Positions 26,708-36,437 of a stretch of 64,000 nucleotides of DNA are shown piece by piece (position 1 is the stretch's first letter; every line of letters starts with the position of its first letter). The DNA lies in contig NZ_VEWL01000017.1 of assembly GCF_006376685.1 (NCBI RefSeq), forward strand, positions 1 to 64,000, in the 5' to 3' direction. The notes below the pieces were generated by a model. The model saw nothing but the letters and a program-made list of their open reading frames with translations. It was not told the DNA's origin and searched no databases. Made by a program: the position numbers and the translations under genes. The DNA is from Ochrobactrum teleogrylli (lineage in GTDB: Bacteria; Pseudomonadota; Alphaproteobacteria; Rhizobiales; Rhizobiaceae).

Positions 26708-28165
26708 TCATAGATAAGGCGAACCGAGCCAGATAATCCGGTCGATGAGACGCACCAGAAACGGGCGGTTGTTGAGACGTGTCAGATTGACCTGACGGCT
26801 CTCCTCGATGACCTTCCCGATCCGCTCTTCCACCTGACGCGCCACATCGCGATCCAGAATTTCCAGATCGATCTCGAAGTTGAGCCGCAATGAGCGCGGG
26901 TCGATGTTGGACGAGCCGACATAGGACCATGTGCCATCAATCGTCATCAGCTTGGAATGGTTGAACGCGCCGCCCGCCCGCCAGATGCGGCAGCCATCCT
27001 TCAAAAGCTGGTCGAACTGGGCGCGCATGGCGCGGTCCACCAGTTTGAGATTATTGACCCCCGGCACGACGATATCCACCGACACGCCCCGCCGCGCCGC
27101 CGTGACCAGCGCGCTGATCAGTTCGCGGTCGGGCAACAGATAGGGCGACATGATGAGGATGTGCTGCTCGGCTATCGAGAACGCGCCCATCATCATGCGG
27201 TGGTTGGTTTCCACATTCTTGTCGGGACCGGAGCCGACCACGCGCACCAACGTGCCGGTGCCGGGCGGATTTTCCGGCGGGGCAATGCGCCAGGCGTCGC
27301 CGGTCAGCAGTTCACCCGTTGCAAATCGCCAGTCCTCGGATGCGATGTGAAAAAGGTCGGCAATGGCCGGTCCTTCCAGCCGAAAATGCGTGTCGATGGC
27401 CACCGCATCGCCAGCAATCGCCCGCACAAAACCCGCACGGATATTCATGCCGCCGGTAAAGCCATATCGCCCGTCCACGACGAGGATTTTGCGGTGGGTG
27501 CGTAAATTGGCATAAGGTAGGCGCAGGCCGATGATGATGTTGCCGTTGAAGACATCCACTGTCACGCCATTTTCCTTGAGCAGGCTGACAATGCTCGGGA
27601 TGGAATAACGTGCGCCAACCGCATCGATCAGCACCCGCACTTCCACGCCGCGCTTGACGGCCTCGCCCAGCGCCTCGGCAAACCGGATGCCAATGGCGTC
27701 ACGGTCAAAAATATAGGTTTCCAGCAAGATGCTGCGCTCTGCCTTACCGATGGCTTCCAGCATGGCCGCATAGGCTTCGTCGCCGGTTTCCAGCATTTCA
27801 ATGCGATTGCCGCTGGTGAAATCATAAAGGCTGACGGCGTCGCCCAGAATTTTCATCGCGCCGAACTGCCGCCCGAATGCGGCGCGCACGAGGTCGTTGG
27901 TCGTGTCGAAATGCGAGAGGTGATAAAGCGCAATATGCCCCAGCGCGCGCTGCTGGGTGAGCGTCGAGCGCCTGATCCGGTTGACGCCCGCAATGGCATA
28001 GACCACCGCCCCCACGATGGGCGACAGCACGATCACGCCGACCCAGCCGAGTGCAGTGCGCACCTCGTCCTTGGTCATGGTCGCATGAATGGCGGCTATT
28101 GCGCCGAGCACGATCGACAGAACAGCCAGAATATGCGGCCAGTAATGGGAAATCAGATCGAACAT
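26708..28165 (-). CDS. cls: Cardiolipin synthase (two HKD motifs)
   Basis: A 485-residue membrane enzyme of the phospholipase D superfamily that joins two phosphatidylglycerols into cardiolipin. Two N-terminal membrane helices (about residues 8-26 and 38-60) precede the catalytic domains. HKD motif 1 is RTHRKILVVDGRYGFTGGMNI near residue 225 and motif 2 is FNHSKLMTIDGTWSYVGSSNI near 405; length is standard. It is convergent with the EEP gene and divergent from hdeD; the 338-base gap upstream (28166-28503) holds no gene I can support, only the two promoters. Confidence 0.95.
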   Translation of the reverse strand: MFDLISHYWPHILAVLSIVLGAIAAIHATMTKDEVRTALGWVGVIVLSPIVGAVVYAIAGVNRIRRSTLTQQRALGHIALYHLSHFDTTNDLVRAAFGRQFGAMKILGDAVSLYDFTSGNRIEMLETGDEAYAAMLEAIGKAERSILLETYIFDRDAIGIRFAEALGEAVKRGVEVRVLIDAVGARYSIPSIVSLLKENGVTVDVFNGNIIIGLRLPYANLRTHRKILVVDGRYGFTGGMNIRAGFVRAIAGDAVAIDTHFRLEGPAIADLFHIASEDWRFATGELLTGDAWRIAPPENPPGTGTLVRVVGSGPDKNVETNHRMMMGAFSIAEQHILIMSPYLLPDRELISALVTAARRGVSVDIVVPGVNNLKLVDRAMRAQFDQLLKDGCRIWRAGGAFNHSKLMTIDGTWSYVGSSNIDPRSLRLNFEIDLEILDRDVARQVEERIGKVIEESRQVNLTRLNNRPFLVRLIDRIIWLGSPYL

Positions 28166-28503
28166 CGAACAGACTTTTCCAACAACAATTGAGTACCGGG
28201 AAACCGGCAGCGCCCCCGCGTCAAGTTCCAGAAATATGTAGCCGATAGAGATTAAAACAGGTGTAACGGCAAAGAGATAGAGCCCAACGGGCCAAAAAAG
28301 TGCAACTGCAGCGAATTAGTTTATGCGCAAAAACAAAGAGATATCGCCGTTTTTCCCGGTCTCGGTCGTCGGTTCAAGCGCGCAAAAGGCTGGCGCGGCG
28401 GCCTCACGCAGCCAAAGCTGGTCAAAAGCTCCATCTGCCTTATATTGTTGCGTGGGCTACGAAAATTGGGTCACGACAATTCGAGGGACAAGAGGGTTAT
28501 TCG

Positions 28504-29067
28504 ATGGCAACGACGAACAAAGATTTCGACAATCCCGTGCTGCCGACAGAGCTGACGTCCAAGTGGGGCTGGTTCGTCGCGCTGGGCGTGGCGCTTCTCA
28601 TTCTGGGCGGCATCGCCTTCGGCAATCTGGTGCTGGCCACAGTTGTCTCGGTCTACTATGTCGGCATGATGATGCTGATCGCTGGTGTGATCGAAATCAT
28701 CCATGCTTTCGGCGTGAAAACGTGGGGGCGGTTTTTCTTCTGGCTCCTGAGCGGCCTGCTTTATGCTGCGGCGGGTGTCGTCACCTTCATCAATCCCATA
28801 TTGGCGGCGGGCGTGCTGACATTCCTGCTGGCGGCCGCCCTTCTCGGCTCCGGCCTTTTCCGCGTCTGGATGGGCTTCAAGTCGAAACCGGCCTCCGGCT
28901 GGGGCTGGATCGTGGCCGGTGGTGTCATAACCGCGCTGCTCGGCCTCATCATCGCCATCCAATGGCCGGTCAACAGCCTGTTCATCCTTGGCCTTTTCCT
29001 GGCCATCGATCTGATTTTCCAGGGCTGGACCTACATCGCCTTCGGCCTCGGCATCAAAAGCCGCTAA
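28504..29067 (+). CDS. HdeD-family acid-resistance membrane protein
   Basis: A 187-residue protein with six hydrophobic segments in three pairs, typical of HdeD/DUF308. Recognisable phrases are LGVALLILGGIAFGN, YYVGMMMLIAGVIEIIHAFGVKTW and LSGLLYAAAGVVTFINPILAAGVLT. E. coli HdeD contributes to acid resistance at high cell density; the mechanism is not known. GAGGG precedes the ATG at 28504, and the open frame upstream (from 28300) has no similar quality. Terminated by the hairpin at 29088. Confidence 0.88.
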   Translation: MATTNKDFDNPVLPTELTSKWGWFVALGVALLILGGIAFGNLVLATVVSVYYVGMMMLIAGVIEIIHAFGVKTWGRFFFWLLSGLLYAAAGVVTFINPILAAGVLTFLLAAALLGSGLFRVWMGFKSKPASGWGWIVAGGVITALLGLIIAIQWPVNSLFILGLFLAIDLIFQGWTYIAFGLGIKSR

Positions 29068-29087
29068 TCAAGCGCAGCATTTTCCTT

Positions 29088-29116
29088 AAAGCGGCGTGTT
29101 CAGCGCCGCTTTTTCA
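29088..29116 (+). terminator. Rho-independent terminator after hdeD-like gene
   Basis: AAAGCGGCG (29088-29096) and CGCCGCTTT (29104-29112) form a 9-bp stem followed by TTCATTTC, 20 bases past the stop. Confidence 0.85.
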
Positions 29117-29238
29117 TTTCAGGCCCGATGAGCGGCACGGCGCTTGTTGAGATTTTGCCCAATGACTGCTAGATGCAGCGCAACATCTTCGCGGCGCGCC
29201 TTTGCGCGGCCCAACATTTCGCCATCACGAGTTTCTTC

Positions 29239-30816
29239 ATGCCTGCTGACAATCCCGTTTCCAAGCGCCGCACATTCGCGATCATCGCGCACCCGGACGC
29301 CGGTAAGACCACGCTGACCGAAAAGCTGCTGCTGTTTGGCGGCGCCATCCAGCTTGCCGGTGAAGTGAAGGCCAAGAAGGATCGCATCCAGACCCGTTCG
29401 GACTGGATGAACATCGAACGCGACCGTGGCATTTCGGTCGTCACCTCGGTGATGACGTTCGAATACAAGGACTGCATCTTCAACCTGCTCGACACGCCGG
29501 GCCACGAAGACTTCGCGGACGACACCTACCGCACGCTGACCGCCGTCGACAGCGCCGTCATGGTCATCGACGCCGCCAAGGGTATCGAGCCGCGCACGCT
29601 GAAACTGTTCGAAGTCTGCCGCATGCGCGATATTCCGATCGTCACCTTCGTCAACAAGATGGACCGCGAAGCACGCGATCCACTCGAAATCCTGGACGAG
29701 ATCGAAGAAAAGCTGGCGCTCGACACGGCGCCGATCACCTGGCCTATCGGCTCGGGCAAGAGCTTTGCAGGCACTTTCGACCTGCATAACGACACGATGC
29801 GTCGTCAGGATAATGAAGAGCAGCCAACCAAGGTCAGCGGCCCGGGCGAGGCTGCAGCGCTGCTGCCTGAAAACGAACGCGAAGCCTGGCTGGAAAATAT
29901 CGAACTGGCGCGCGGCGTTTGCCGTCCGTTCGATCTCGCTTCCTTCCGCGAAGGCCATATGACGCCGGTTTATTTCGGCTCGGCGCTGAAGAATTACGGC
30001 GTGCGCGACCTGATCGAAGCCTTCTGCGATTTTGGCCCCGCGCCCCGCGACCAGCAGGCCGACACGCGCATGGTCGGTTCCACCGAAGACAAGATGACCG
30101 GCTTCGTGTTCAAGATTCAGGCCAATATGGACCCGAACCACCGCGACCGCATCGCCTTCCTGCGCGTTTGCTCCGGCAAGCTGTCACGCGGCATGAAGGC
30201 CAAGCTCGTGCGCACTGGCAAACAGATGAGCCTGTCTGCACCGCAATTCTTCTTCGCGCGTTCGCGCCAGATCGCCGACGAAGCCTTTGCCGGCGATGTG
30301 GTCGGCATACCAAACCACGGCACACTGCGCATCGGGGATACGCTGACCGAGGGCGAGGATATCTTGTTCCGTGGCGTACCGAACTTCGCGCCGGAAATTC
30401 TGCGCCGCGTGCGTCTCGACGATGCGATGAAGGCCAAGAAGCTGCGTGAAGCGCTGCAACAGATGGCCGAGGAAGGTGTCGTGCAGCTGTTTGTGCCCGA
30501 TGACGGTTCTCCGGCGATTGTCGGTGTCGTCGGCGCGCTCCAGATCGACGTTCTGACCGAACGTTTGAAAGTGGAATATTCGCTGCCGGTCGGGTTTGAA
30601 ATGTCGCGCTTCTCGGTCTGCCGGTGGATTTCCGCCGACGACCCGGCTGAATTGCAGCGCTTCATCACCTCGCATCGCGCCGATATCGCGCATGACCTCG
30701 ACAATGATCCGGTTTTCCTAGCGCAGAACGGCTTCTCGCTCAATTACGAGGCCGAGCGCTGGAAGGATATCCGTTTCGCAACCATCAAGGACTATCAGGT
30801 CCGTGACAAGGCATGA
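29239..30816 (+). CDS. prfC: Peptide chain release factor 3
   Basis: A 525-residue GTPase that removes RF1 and RF2 from the ribosome after termination. G1 is IIAHPDAGKTTLTEK, the switch is RGISVVTSVMTFEY, G3 DTPGHEDF and G4 VNKMDRE; the RF3-specific domains follow, with KLSRGMKAKLVRTGK and VGVVGALQIDVLTERLK. Length is normal (527-529 typical). Start 29239 is used because the 22 residues before it are not conserved-like. An APH-like gene follows after 14 bases and may be co-transcribed. Confidence 0.96.
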   Translation: MPADNPVSKRRTFAIIAHPDAGKTTLTEKLLLFGGAIQLAGEVKAKKDRIQTRSDWMNIERDRGISVVTSVMTFEYKDCIFNLLDTPGHEDFADDTYRTLTAVDSAVMVIDAAKGIEPRTLKLFEVCRMRDIPIVTFVNKMDREARDPLEILDEIEEKLALDTAPITWPIGSGKSFAGTFDLHNDTMRRQDNEEQPTKVSGPGEAAALLPENEREAWLENIELARGVCRPFDLASFREGHMTPVYFGSALKNYGVRDLIEAFCDFGPAPRDQQADTRMVGSTEDKMTGFVFKIQANMDPNHRDRIAFLRVCSGKLSRGMKAKLVRTGKQMSLSAPQFFFARSRQIADEAFAGDVVGIPNHGTLRIGDTLTEGEDILFRGVPNFAPEILRRVRLDDAMKAKKLREALQQMAEEGVVQLFVPDDGSPAIVGVVGALQIDVLTERLKVEYSLPVGFEMSRFSVCRWISADDPAELQRFITSHRADIAHDLDNDPVFLAQNGFSLNYEAERWKDIRFATIKDYQVRDKA

Positions 30817-30830
30817 TGCGGTAAGTTGCT

Positions 30831-31631
30831 ATGACCGATCCTGTTCTGGCTGCTCTCGATTTGCCTGATGCCTTGCTGCATCGGCTTGCAGGTTATAGCA
30901 GCCAGCAGGATGAGCTTGGCCGCTCGAGCGCCAATGTCCTGCTGCTCGATCATGATGCGCACGAACCGCTTGTTCTGAAAATCGAACCGGCAAGCACGGT
31001 CAGCGAACTGGCCGATGAGCGCGCCCGGCTTGAATGGCTTTCAGCCCAAGGGCTGCCCTGCCCCAGCGTCGTCGCTTACGAGAGGATGGCCGACCGCCAT
31101 TTTCTCCTGATGACGCGCCTTGCCGGATCGGATCTCGCTTCGTCTGTCGGCACTCTTACGCCTGACCGCATCGTCTCCATTCTCGCTACAGCCTTGAAGG
31201 CGCTGCACAGCGTTGACCCTGCCGCCTGTCCATTCGACCACCGGTTGGAACATCGCATTAAAGATGCACGCAAGCGCGTTGAAGCGGGCGCGGTCGATGA
31301 AGATGATTTCGATACCGAGCGTGAAGGCCGCACCGCGGAAGACCTGTTCTCCGAACTGCACCGCCTGAAACCGTCGCAGGAAGATGTTGTGGTCACCCAT
31401 GGCGACGCCTGCCTGCCCAATTTCATGGCCAGCGACGGCACATTCACCGGCTTTATCGACTGCGGCAGGCTCGGCCTTGCAGACCGTCATCAGGATCTGG
31501 GACTCGCCTGCTGGAGCATCCGCTATAATCTTGGCAACGAATGGGTGAAGCCTTTCCTCGACCTTTATAGCGCAGAAGCCATCGACGAAGCAAAGATCGC
31601 CTATTACCGCTTACTGGACGAGTTCTTCTAA
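30831..31631 (+). CDS. APH(3')-type aminoglycoside phosphotransferase homologue
   Basis: A 266-residue protein kinase-like enzyme. The N-lobe LVLKIEP carries the ATP lysine. The catalytic loop is [13 protein letters not shown] (Asp near residue 189), the metal loop [16 protein letters not shown], and the C-terminus YYRLLDEFF is the classic ending of APH(3') enzymes such as the neo product. These would phosphorylate the 3' hydroxyl of kanamycin or neomycin. The gene lacks any mobile element, sits directly behind prfC and shares its codon use, so it looks like a resident gene. Real resistance activity is not certain. Confidence 0.88.
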   Translation: MTDPVLAALDLPDALLHRLAGYSSQQDELGRSSANVLLLDHDAHEPLVLKIEPASTVSELADERARLEWLSAQGLPCPSVVAYERMADRHFLLMTRLAGSDLASSVGTLTPDRIVSILATALKALHSVDPAACPFDHRLEHRIKDARKRVEAGAVDEDDFDTEREGRTAEDLFSELHRLKPSQEDVVVTHGDACLPNFMASDGTFTGFIDCGRLGLADRHQDLGLACWSIRYNLGNEWVKPFLDLYSAEAIDEAKIAYYRLLDEFF

Positions 31632-31634
31632 GCG

Positions 31635-33026
31635 TCAGTGCTCCTTTTCCAACAAGCGTTGCGCAATCTTTTCCGCCAGCTTTTCGGCCACCTCGTTTTT
31701 GCTCATTTCCGGCCAGTCCTCGATGCCGGAGCGGCTTAGAATTCGTACGCGGTTATGGTCGCCGCCCATGACGCTGCTGCCATCCGAGCCATAGGATACA
31801 TCGTTGGCGACGATCCAGTCCGCGCCCTTTTTCTCAAGCTTGGCGCGCGCATTGTCTGCCACGTCCTGCGTTTCCGCCGCAAAGCCGACCACGAGACCCG
31901 GGCGCTTTTCGCTATGACCGACACCGGCCAGAATGTCGGGGTTCTCGACCATAGCCAGTGTCGGCGCGCTTTCGCCGGGCTTTTTCTTGATCTTCTGCCC
32001 GGCTTCATTGGCCGTGCGCCAATCGGCGACAGCAGCCACCATGATCGCCGCGTCGGCGGGCAGATGCCGCTCCACAGCCGCCTGCATTTCACGCGCCGTC
32101 TCGACATGAATGACGTTAACGCCTTCGGGATCGGGAATGGTGACCGGACCAGACACCAGTTGCACCGTTGCACCCAGCCGCGCCAAAGCGGCGGCGATGG
32201 CATGGCCCTGCTTGCCCGACGAGCGGTTGGCGATATAGCGCACCGGATCAATCGGCTCATGCGTCGGGCCGGAGGTCATGACGATGGATTTTCCAGCCAG
32301 TGGTCGTGCACGCGGTGCGAGCAGCGTTTCCACTGCCGCGACGATGGCGAGCGGCTCGCTCATACGGCCCGTTCCCGCCTCGCCGCTCTCGGCCATCTCG
32401 CCCTTCTCGGGGCCGATGAAATGCACGCCGTCTTTTTCCAGTGTCAGACGATTGCGCCGGGTCGCCGGATTGTCCCACATGGCCGGGTTCATGGCAGGCG
32501 CAATCAGAACCGGAACCTTGCGCGCCAGCAGAACTGCACTGGCAAGATCGTCAGCCAGACCGTTCGCCATCTTCGCCATCAGATCGGCAGTCATCGGCGC
32601 GACGACGATCAGATCCGCATCGCGGGCGAGCCTTATATGCCCGACATCCTGCTCATCCTCTCGGGCGAACAGATCGGTAAAGACATGATCGGCGGAAACG
32701 GCACCGATGGTCAGTGGTGTCACGAATTGCTGCGCTGCCGCCGTCATCAACGGGCGAACCTGCGCACCACGCTCACGCAAGCGGCGGATCAGGTCGGGCG
32801 TCTTATAAGCGGCAATACCGCCACCAATAATCAGCAGAACGCGCTTGCCAGTGAGTGACGCGCCTGTGATCGCACCGGACTGAGGCGGCGTAACCTGCGC
32901 GGGTTCTTCCAGCGCGGTCAGAAGAAGCCGCGCTTCCTCTTCCATGGAACGCCCATTGCGCGCGGCGCGCACACGCAGCTTTTCCTTGGCGGCATCGTCG
33001 AGATTGCGAATAGTGATACTGGCCAT
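31635..33026 (-). CDS. coaBC: CoaBC bifunctional enzyme with N-terminal RHH (FitA-like) domain
   Basis: The 463-residue protein joins phosphopantothenate to cysteine (CoaB) and decarboxylates the product (CoaC) in coenzyme A synthesis. The flavin decarboxylase half starts at GKRVLLIIGGGIAAYKTPDLI, with the APAMNPAMWDNPAT motif; the synthetase half has MTSGPTHEPIDPVRYIANRSSGKQGHAIA. Unusually, residues 1-38 (MASITIRNLDDAAKEKLRVR, then GRSMEEEARLLL) form a ribbon-helix-helix module as in FitA/VapB-type antitoxins. The ATG at 33026 gives this form; the longer frame to 33068 adds nothing family-like. Convergent with the APH gene, 3 bases apart. Confidence 0.93.
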   Translation of the reverse strand: MASITIRNLDDAAKEKLRVRAARNGRSMEEEARLLLTALEEPAQVTPPQSGAITGASLTGKRVLLIIGGGIAAYKTPDLIRRLRERGAQVRPLMTAAAQQFVTPLTIGAVSADHVFTDLFAREDEQDVGHIRLARDADLIVVAPMTADLMAKMANGLADDLASAVLLARKVPVLIAPAMNPAMWDNPATRRNRLTLEKDGVHFIGPEKGEMAESGEAGTGRMSEPLAIVAAVETLLAPRARPLAGKSIVMTSGPTHEPIDPVRYIANRSSGKQGHAIAAALARLGATVQLVSGPVTIPDPEGVNVIHVETAREMQAAVERHLPADAAIMVAAVADWRTANEAGQKIKKKPGESAPTLAMVENPDILAGVGHSEKRPGLVVGFAAETQDVADNARAKLEKKGADWIVANDVSYGSDGSSVMGGDHNRVRILSRSGIEDWPEMSKNEVAEKLAEKIAQRLLEKEH

Positions 33027-33100
33027 TTGATTGCACCGGCTTATTGCAAATGCAATCAATGAAATCATCTTATGGGTGATTTGTCACTTTAAAAGTGTAT

Positions 33101-34684
33101 TTATAGCCAAATATAGAGCTTGATCGCGATCGCAGCGAGCGCAATTGCAATCACTATTTGCGCGATGCGGCCCCAACGCGAATGCTTGGCTTCGGCGCGA
33201 CCGATGGCTTCCGCCGTGGCTGCATCGAAGCGCAAGCCATTGGCGGCCATATCGTCCAGCGCAACCGAAACGCGCTCCACACGCGCCACCAGCTCCGGCG
33301 TTTTGCGGGTAAAATGCAGCAGGGAATAAGCGCTGTCCTTCGCGTCGAGCAACATGCCCTGCGGCCCAAGATTCTTGCGAATCCAGTCGCCGACAACCGG
33401 CTCGGCTGCTTTCCACATGTTGAAATGCGGATCGAGCGTGCGCGACACACCTTCAACCACAACCATGGTTTTCTGGAGCATCAGAAGCTCGGGCCGGGTC
33501 TCCATGTCGAAAAGCTCGGTCACTTCGAACAGCAGCGTCAAAAGCTTGGCCATCGAAATGGTTTCCGCCGGCTGGCCGTGGATCGGCTCGCCAATGGCGC
33601 GAATGGCCTGCGCAAAACTCGCCACGTCGTGCGTATGCGGCACGTAGCCTGCTTCGAAATGCACTTCCGCCACGCGCATATAATCGCGTGTAATAAAGCC
33701 ATAGAGAATTTCTGCCAGGAAGCGCCGCTGCTGTTTGTTGAGCCGTCCGGTGATGCCGAAATCGACCGCGACGATGATGCCCTGCGGATCGACAAACAGA
33801 TTGCCGGGATGCATGTCGGCATGGAAAAAGCCGTCGCGCAGCGTGTGGCGCAGGAAAGACTGGATCAGCGTTTCGGCAAGCTTCTTCAGATCGAAGCCCG
33901 CAGCGGCCAGCGCCGAAACATCCGACATCTTGGTGCCGTCGATCCATTCGAGCGTCAGCACATCGCGACCGGTCCGTTCCCAGTCCACCTGCGGAACGCG
34001 GAAACCTTCATCGCCCTTGATGTTTTCGGCAATTTCGGAAAGCGCTGCCGCTTCCAGTCGCAGATCCATCTCGATGCGGGTGGTCTGCTGCAATGTCTCG
34101 ACCACCTGTACCGGACGCAGGCGGCGCGTGAAGGGCACATGGCGCTCCTGCATGCGCGCGACCATGTAAAAGCCTTCGAGATCGCGGGCGAAACGCTGGC
34201 GAACGCCGGGGCGGATAACCTTGACCGCAACCTTCTTCGGCTTGCCGTCTCTCATGACTTCGGCAGGATGCACCTGCGCCATCGAGGCCGCCGCTATCGG
34301 CGCGTCGAAATGCAGGTAAAGATCGTCGATCTTGCGACCAAGCGAACCTTCGATACCGGCAATCGCGTCGGCTTGCGGAAAATAATCGAGACGATCCTGC
34401 AAAAGCTCCAGATCGGCAGCCACGTCGCGCCCGACAATATCCGGGCGTGTGGCCAGAAACTGGCCAAGCTTCACATAGGATGGGCCAAGCTTGTTCATCG
34501 CCCGCGACATGCGCTCGGAACGCTGCATGTGCCGCGCGCGCGGGCGCGCCAGCATGCCTGCAATCTTGTGGCCGAAAGCCGGAAGACCGGACAATCCTTC
34601 GACCGGCAGCGCACTGATCACGCCTTCGCGTGTCAAAATCCATCCGGCCCGCGCCAACCGGAAAGCGGCGGAAAGATTACTCAT
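33101..34684 (-). CDS. ubiB: UbiB atypical kinase, ubiquinone biosynthesis
   Basis: A 527-residue ADCK/UbiB-family membrane-bound ATPase needed for coenzyme Q production. The KxGQ signature is in LGPSYVKLGQFLATRPD, the nucleotide loop is IAAASMAQVHPAEV with a following VAVKVIRPGV lysine, the catalytic region FFHADMHPGNLFV and the metal region VAVDFGITGRL. Two C-terminal membrane helices (IAQIVIAIALAAIAIKLYIWL region) anchor it. Start 34684 keeps MSNLSAAFRL; 36 bases separate it from ubiE upstream, so they form one operon. Confidence 0.95.
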   Translation of the reverse strand: MSNLSAAFRLARAGWILTREGVISALPVEGLSGLPAFGHKIAGMLARPRARHMQRSERMSRAMNKLGPSYVKLGQFLATRPDIVGRDVAADLELLQDRLDYFPQADAIAGIEGSLGRKIDDLYLHFDAPIAAASMAQVHPAEVMRDGKPKKVAVKVIRPGVRQRFARDLEGFYMVARMQERHVPFTRRLRPVQVVETLQQTTRIEMDLRLEAAALSEIAENIKGDEGFRVPQVDWERTGRDVLTLEWIDGTKMSDVSALAAAGFDLKKLAETLIQSFLRHTLRDGFFHADMHPGNLFVDPQGIIVAVDFGITGRLNKQQRRFLAEILYGFITRDYMRVAEVHFEAGYVPHTHDVASFAQAIRAIGEPIHGQPAETISMAKLLTLLFEVTELFDMETRPELLMLQKTMVVVEGVSRTLDPHFNMWKAAEPVVGDWIRKNLGPQGMLLDAKDSAYSLLHFTRKTPELVARVERVSVALDDMAANGLRFDAATAEAIGRAEAKHSRWGRIAQIVIAIALAAIAIKLYIWL

Positions 34685-34720
34685 GCGATAATGCCCGCCC
34701 AAAACTCATGACAGGCACGA

Positions 34721-35512
34721 TCACAGCTTCCAGCCCGAATGAAGCGCCGCAATACCGCCGGTGAAATTGCGATAGCTCACGCGCTCGAAACCGGCGGTCT
34801 CGATCATGGCGGCGAAATCCTGCTGCTTGGGGAATTTGCGGATCGATTCGACCAGATAGCTGTAGGAATCCGCATCGCCGGTAATCATCTTGCCGATGCG
34901 CGGTATGGCCTGGAACGACCACTGGTCATAGACCTTGTCGAGGATCGGCAATTCGACCTCGGAAAATTCGAGGCACAGAAAACGCCCGCCCGGCTTCAGC
35001 ACGCGATAGGCTTCTGACAGCGCCTTGTCGATATGGGGTACGTTGCGAATGCCAAAGGCAATTGTATAGGCATCGAAACTGTTATCCTCGAAAGGCAGTT
35101 CCTCGGCATTGGCTTCAACGAATTCGAGATTGTCGGCAAGGCCCTTCTTGATCGCGCGCTCACGACCGACACCCAGCATCGAGCCATTGATGTCGAGAAT
35201 GGTGACATGCGCCTGACGGCCCGAAGCCTCGACAATGCGAAAGGCGATATCGCCGGTGCCGCCAGCCACGTCGAGCGAGGTCCAGCCCGGACGCTTCGAC
35301 GGCGCCAGCCAGGCGATCATCGCATCTTTCCAGACGCGGTGCATGCCTGCCGACATGAGATCGTTCATCACGTCGTATTTGTTGGCGACCTTGTGGAAAA
35401 CGTCATTGACCAGGGTTTGCTTTTCGTTTTCGTCCACCGACTTGAAGCCGAACGAGTGTTCCATGCCACCTTGCGCGCCCACGCGGTCCGCATTGCCGTT
35501 TTGCTGGCTCAT
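34721..35512 (-). CDS. ubiE: Demethylmenaquinone/2-methoxy-6-polyprenyl-benzoquinol methyltransferase UbiE
   Basis: A 263-residue class I SAM methyltransferase acting on the C-methylation step of ubiquinone. Motif I is [14 protein letters not shown], UbiE signature 1 [14 protein letters not shown], signature 2 [18 protein letters not shown], and [19 protein letters not shown] IAFGIRNV is present. The C-terminus [14 protein letters not shown] is typical. It is first gene of ubiE-ubiB; the 238-base region up to upp (35513-35750) holds both divergent promoters and no gene. Confidence 0.96.
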   Translation of the reverse strand: MSQQNGNADRVGAQGGMEHSFGFKSVDENEKQTLVNDVFHKVANKYDVMNDLMSAGMHRVWKDAMIAWLAPSKRPGWTSLDVAGGTGDIAFRIVEASGRQAHVTILDINGSMLGVGRERAIKKGLADNLEFVEANAEELPFEDNSFDAYTIAFGIRNVPHIDKALSEAYRVLKPGGRFLCLEFSEVELPILDKVYDQWSFQAIPRIGKMITGDADSYSYLVESIRKFPKQQDFAAMIETAGFERVSYRNFTGGIAALHSGWKL

Positions 35513-35750
35513 AGCTCATCCTGCTTTTTGAATAGTCTGACGAAAACAATTTCGGTTATGCATATAAAGCTTGTGCCGGACGATACAAGCACAGACGTTT
35601 TCCCACTACCCCTTTTGTGATCGCAGCTTGCGTTGGCGTTGAAAAATGGCCAAAGAGACATAAAACTGTGCGTGTGCGCTTGCCACGCGTTTTCTCCGGC
35701 GCAATCTGCCGCTAAAGTTCAAAACGATAAGAAGAAAAAGTGGAAAGATC

Positions 35751-36377
35751 ATGGGCGTTACAGTCGTCAGCCATCCGCTTGTCCAGCACAAGCTTACCAT
35801 CATGCGCAAGCGCGAGACTTCCACGGCCAGCTTCCGGCGGCTTCTGAAAGAAATCTCGCTTCTGCTTTGCTACGAAGTGACGCGCGATCTCGAACTCACC
35901 ACCATGGAGATCGAGACCCCGCTTATGCCGATGGAAGCGCCGATCCTCGAAGGCAAGAAGCTGGTCTTCGCTTCGATCCTGCGCGCGGGCAATGGCCTTC
36001 TGGAAGGTATGCTCGATCTGGTGCCCGCAGCCCGCGTCGCCCATATCGGCCTTTATCGCGATCACGACACGCTGCAGCCGGTCGAATATTACTTCAAAGC
36101 GCCGGAAGATATCGTCAATCGCCTCATTATCGTGGTCGATCCGATGCTCGCTACCGCCAATTCGGCCATTGCCGCCATCGACAAGCTGAAGGAACGCGGC
36201 GCGACCAATATCCGCTTCCTGTGCCTGCTGGCCGCACCCGAAGGCATCGAACGCTTCACCAAGGCGCATCCGGATGTGGATGTCTACACCGCTTCCATCG
36301 ATGAGCGCCTCGACGAAAAGGGCTATATCGTTCCGGGCCTCGGCGACGCGGGCGACCGCATGTACGGCACGAAATAG
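35751..36377 (+). CDS. upp: Uracil phosphoribosyltransferase
   Basis: A 208-residue pyrimidine salvage enzyme that makes UMP from uracil and PRPP. Features are the N-terminal [36 protein letters not shown], the PRPP loop [19 protein letters not shown] and the uracil site [17 protein letters not shown] at the C-terminus. The PRPP loop has ANS where many homologues have GGS, a mild substitution. Length is typical. Divergent from ubiE. Confidence 0.95.
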   Translation: MGVTVVSHPLVQHKLTIMRKRETSTASFRRLLKEISLLLCYEVTRDLELTTMEIETPLMPMEAPILEGKKLVFASILRAGNGLLEGMLDLVPAARVAHIGLYRDHDTLQPVEYYFKAPEDIVNRLIIVVDPMLATANSAIAAIDKLKERGATNIRFLCLLAAPEGIERFTKAHPDVDVYTASIDERLDEKGYIVPGLGDAGDRMYGTK

Positions 36378-36437
36378 ACTAAAACGTAACCAGACAGTAA
36401 TCCGCGCCGGATACTTTGCCTTCAGAACGGGGTGAGC

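Noticed and set aside
33158..34711. Plus-strand reading frame of 517 codons opposite ubiB
   Set aside because: Shadow of ubiB. The minus strand has all UbiB motifs.
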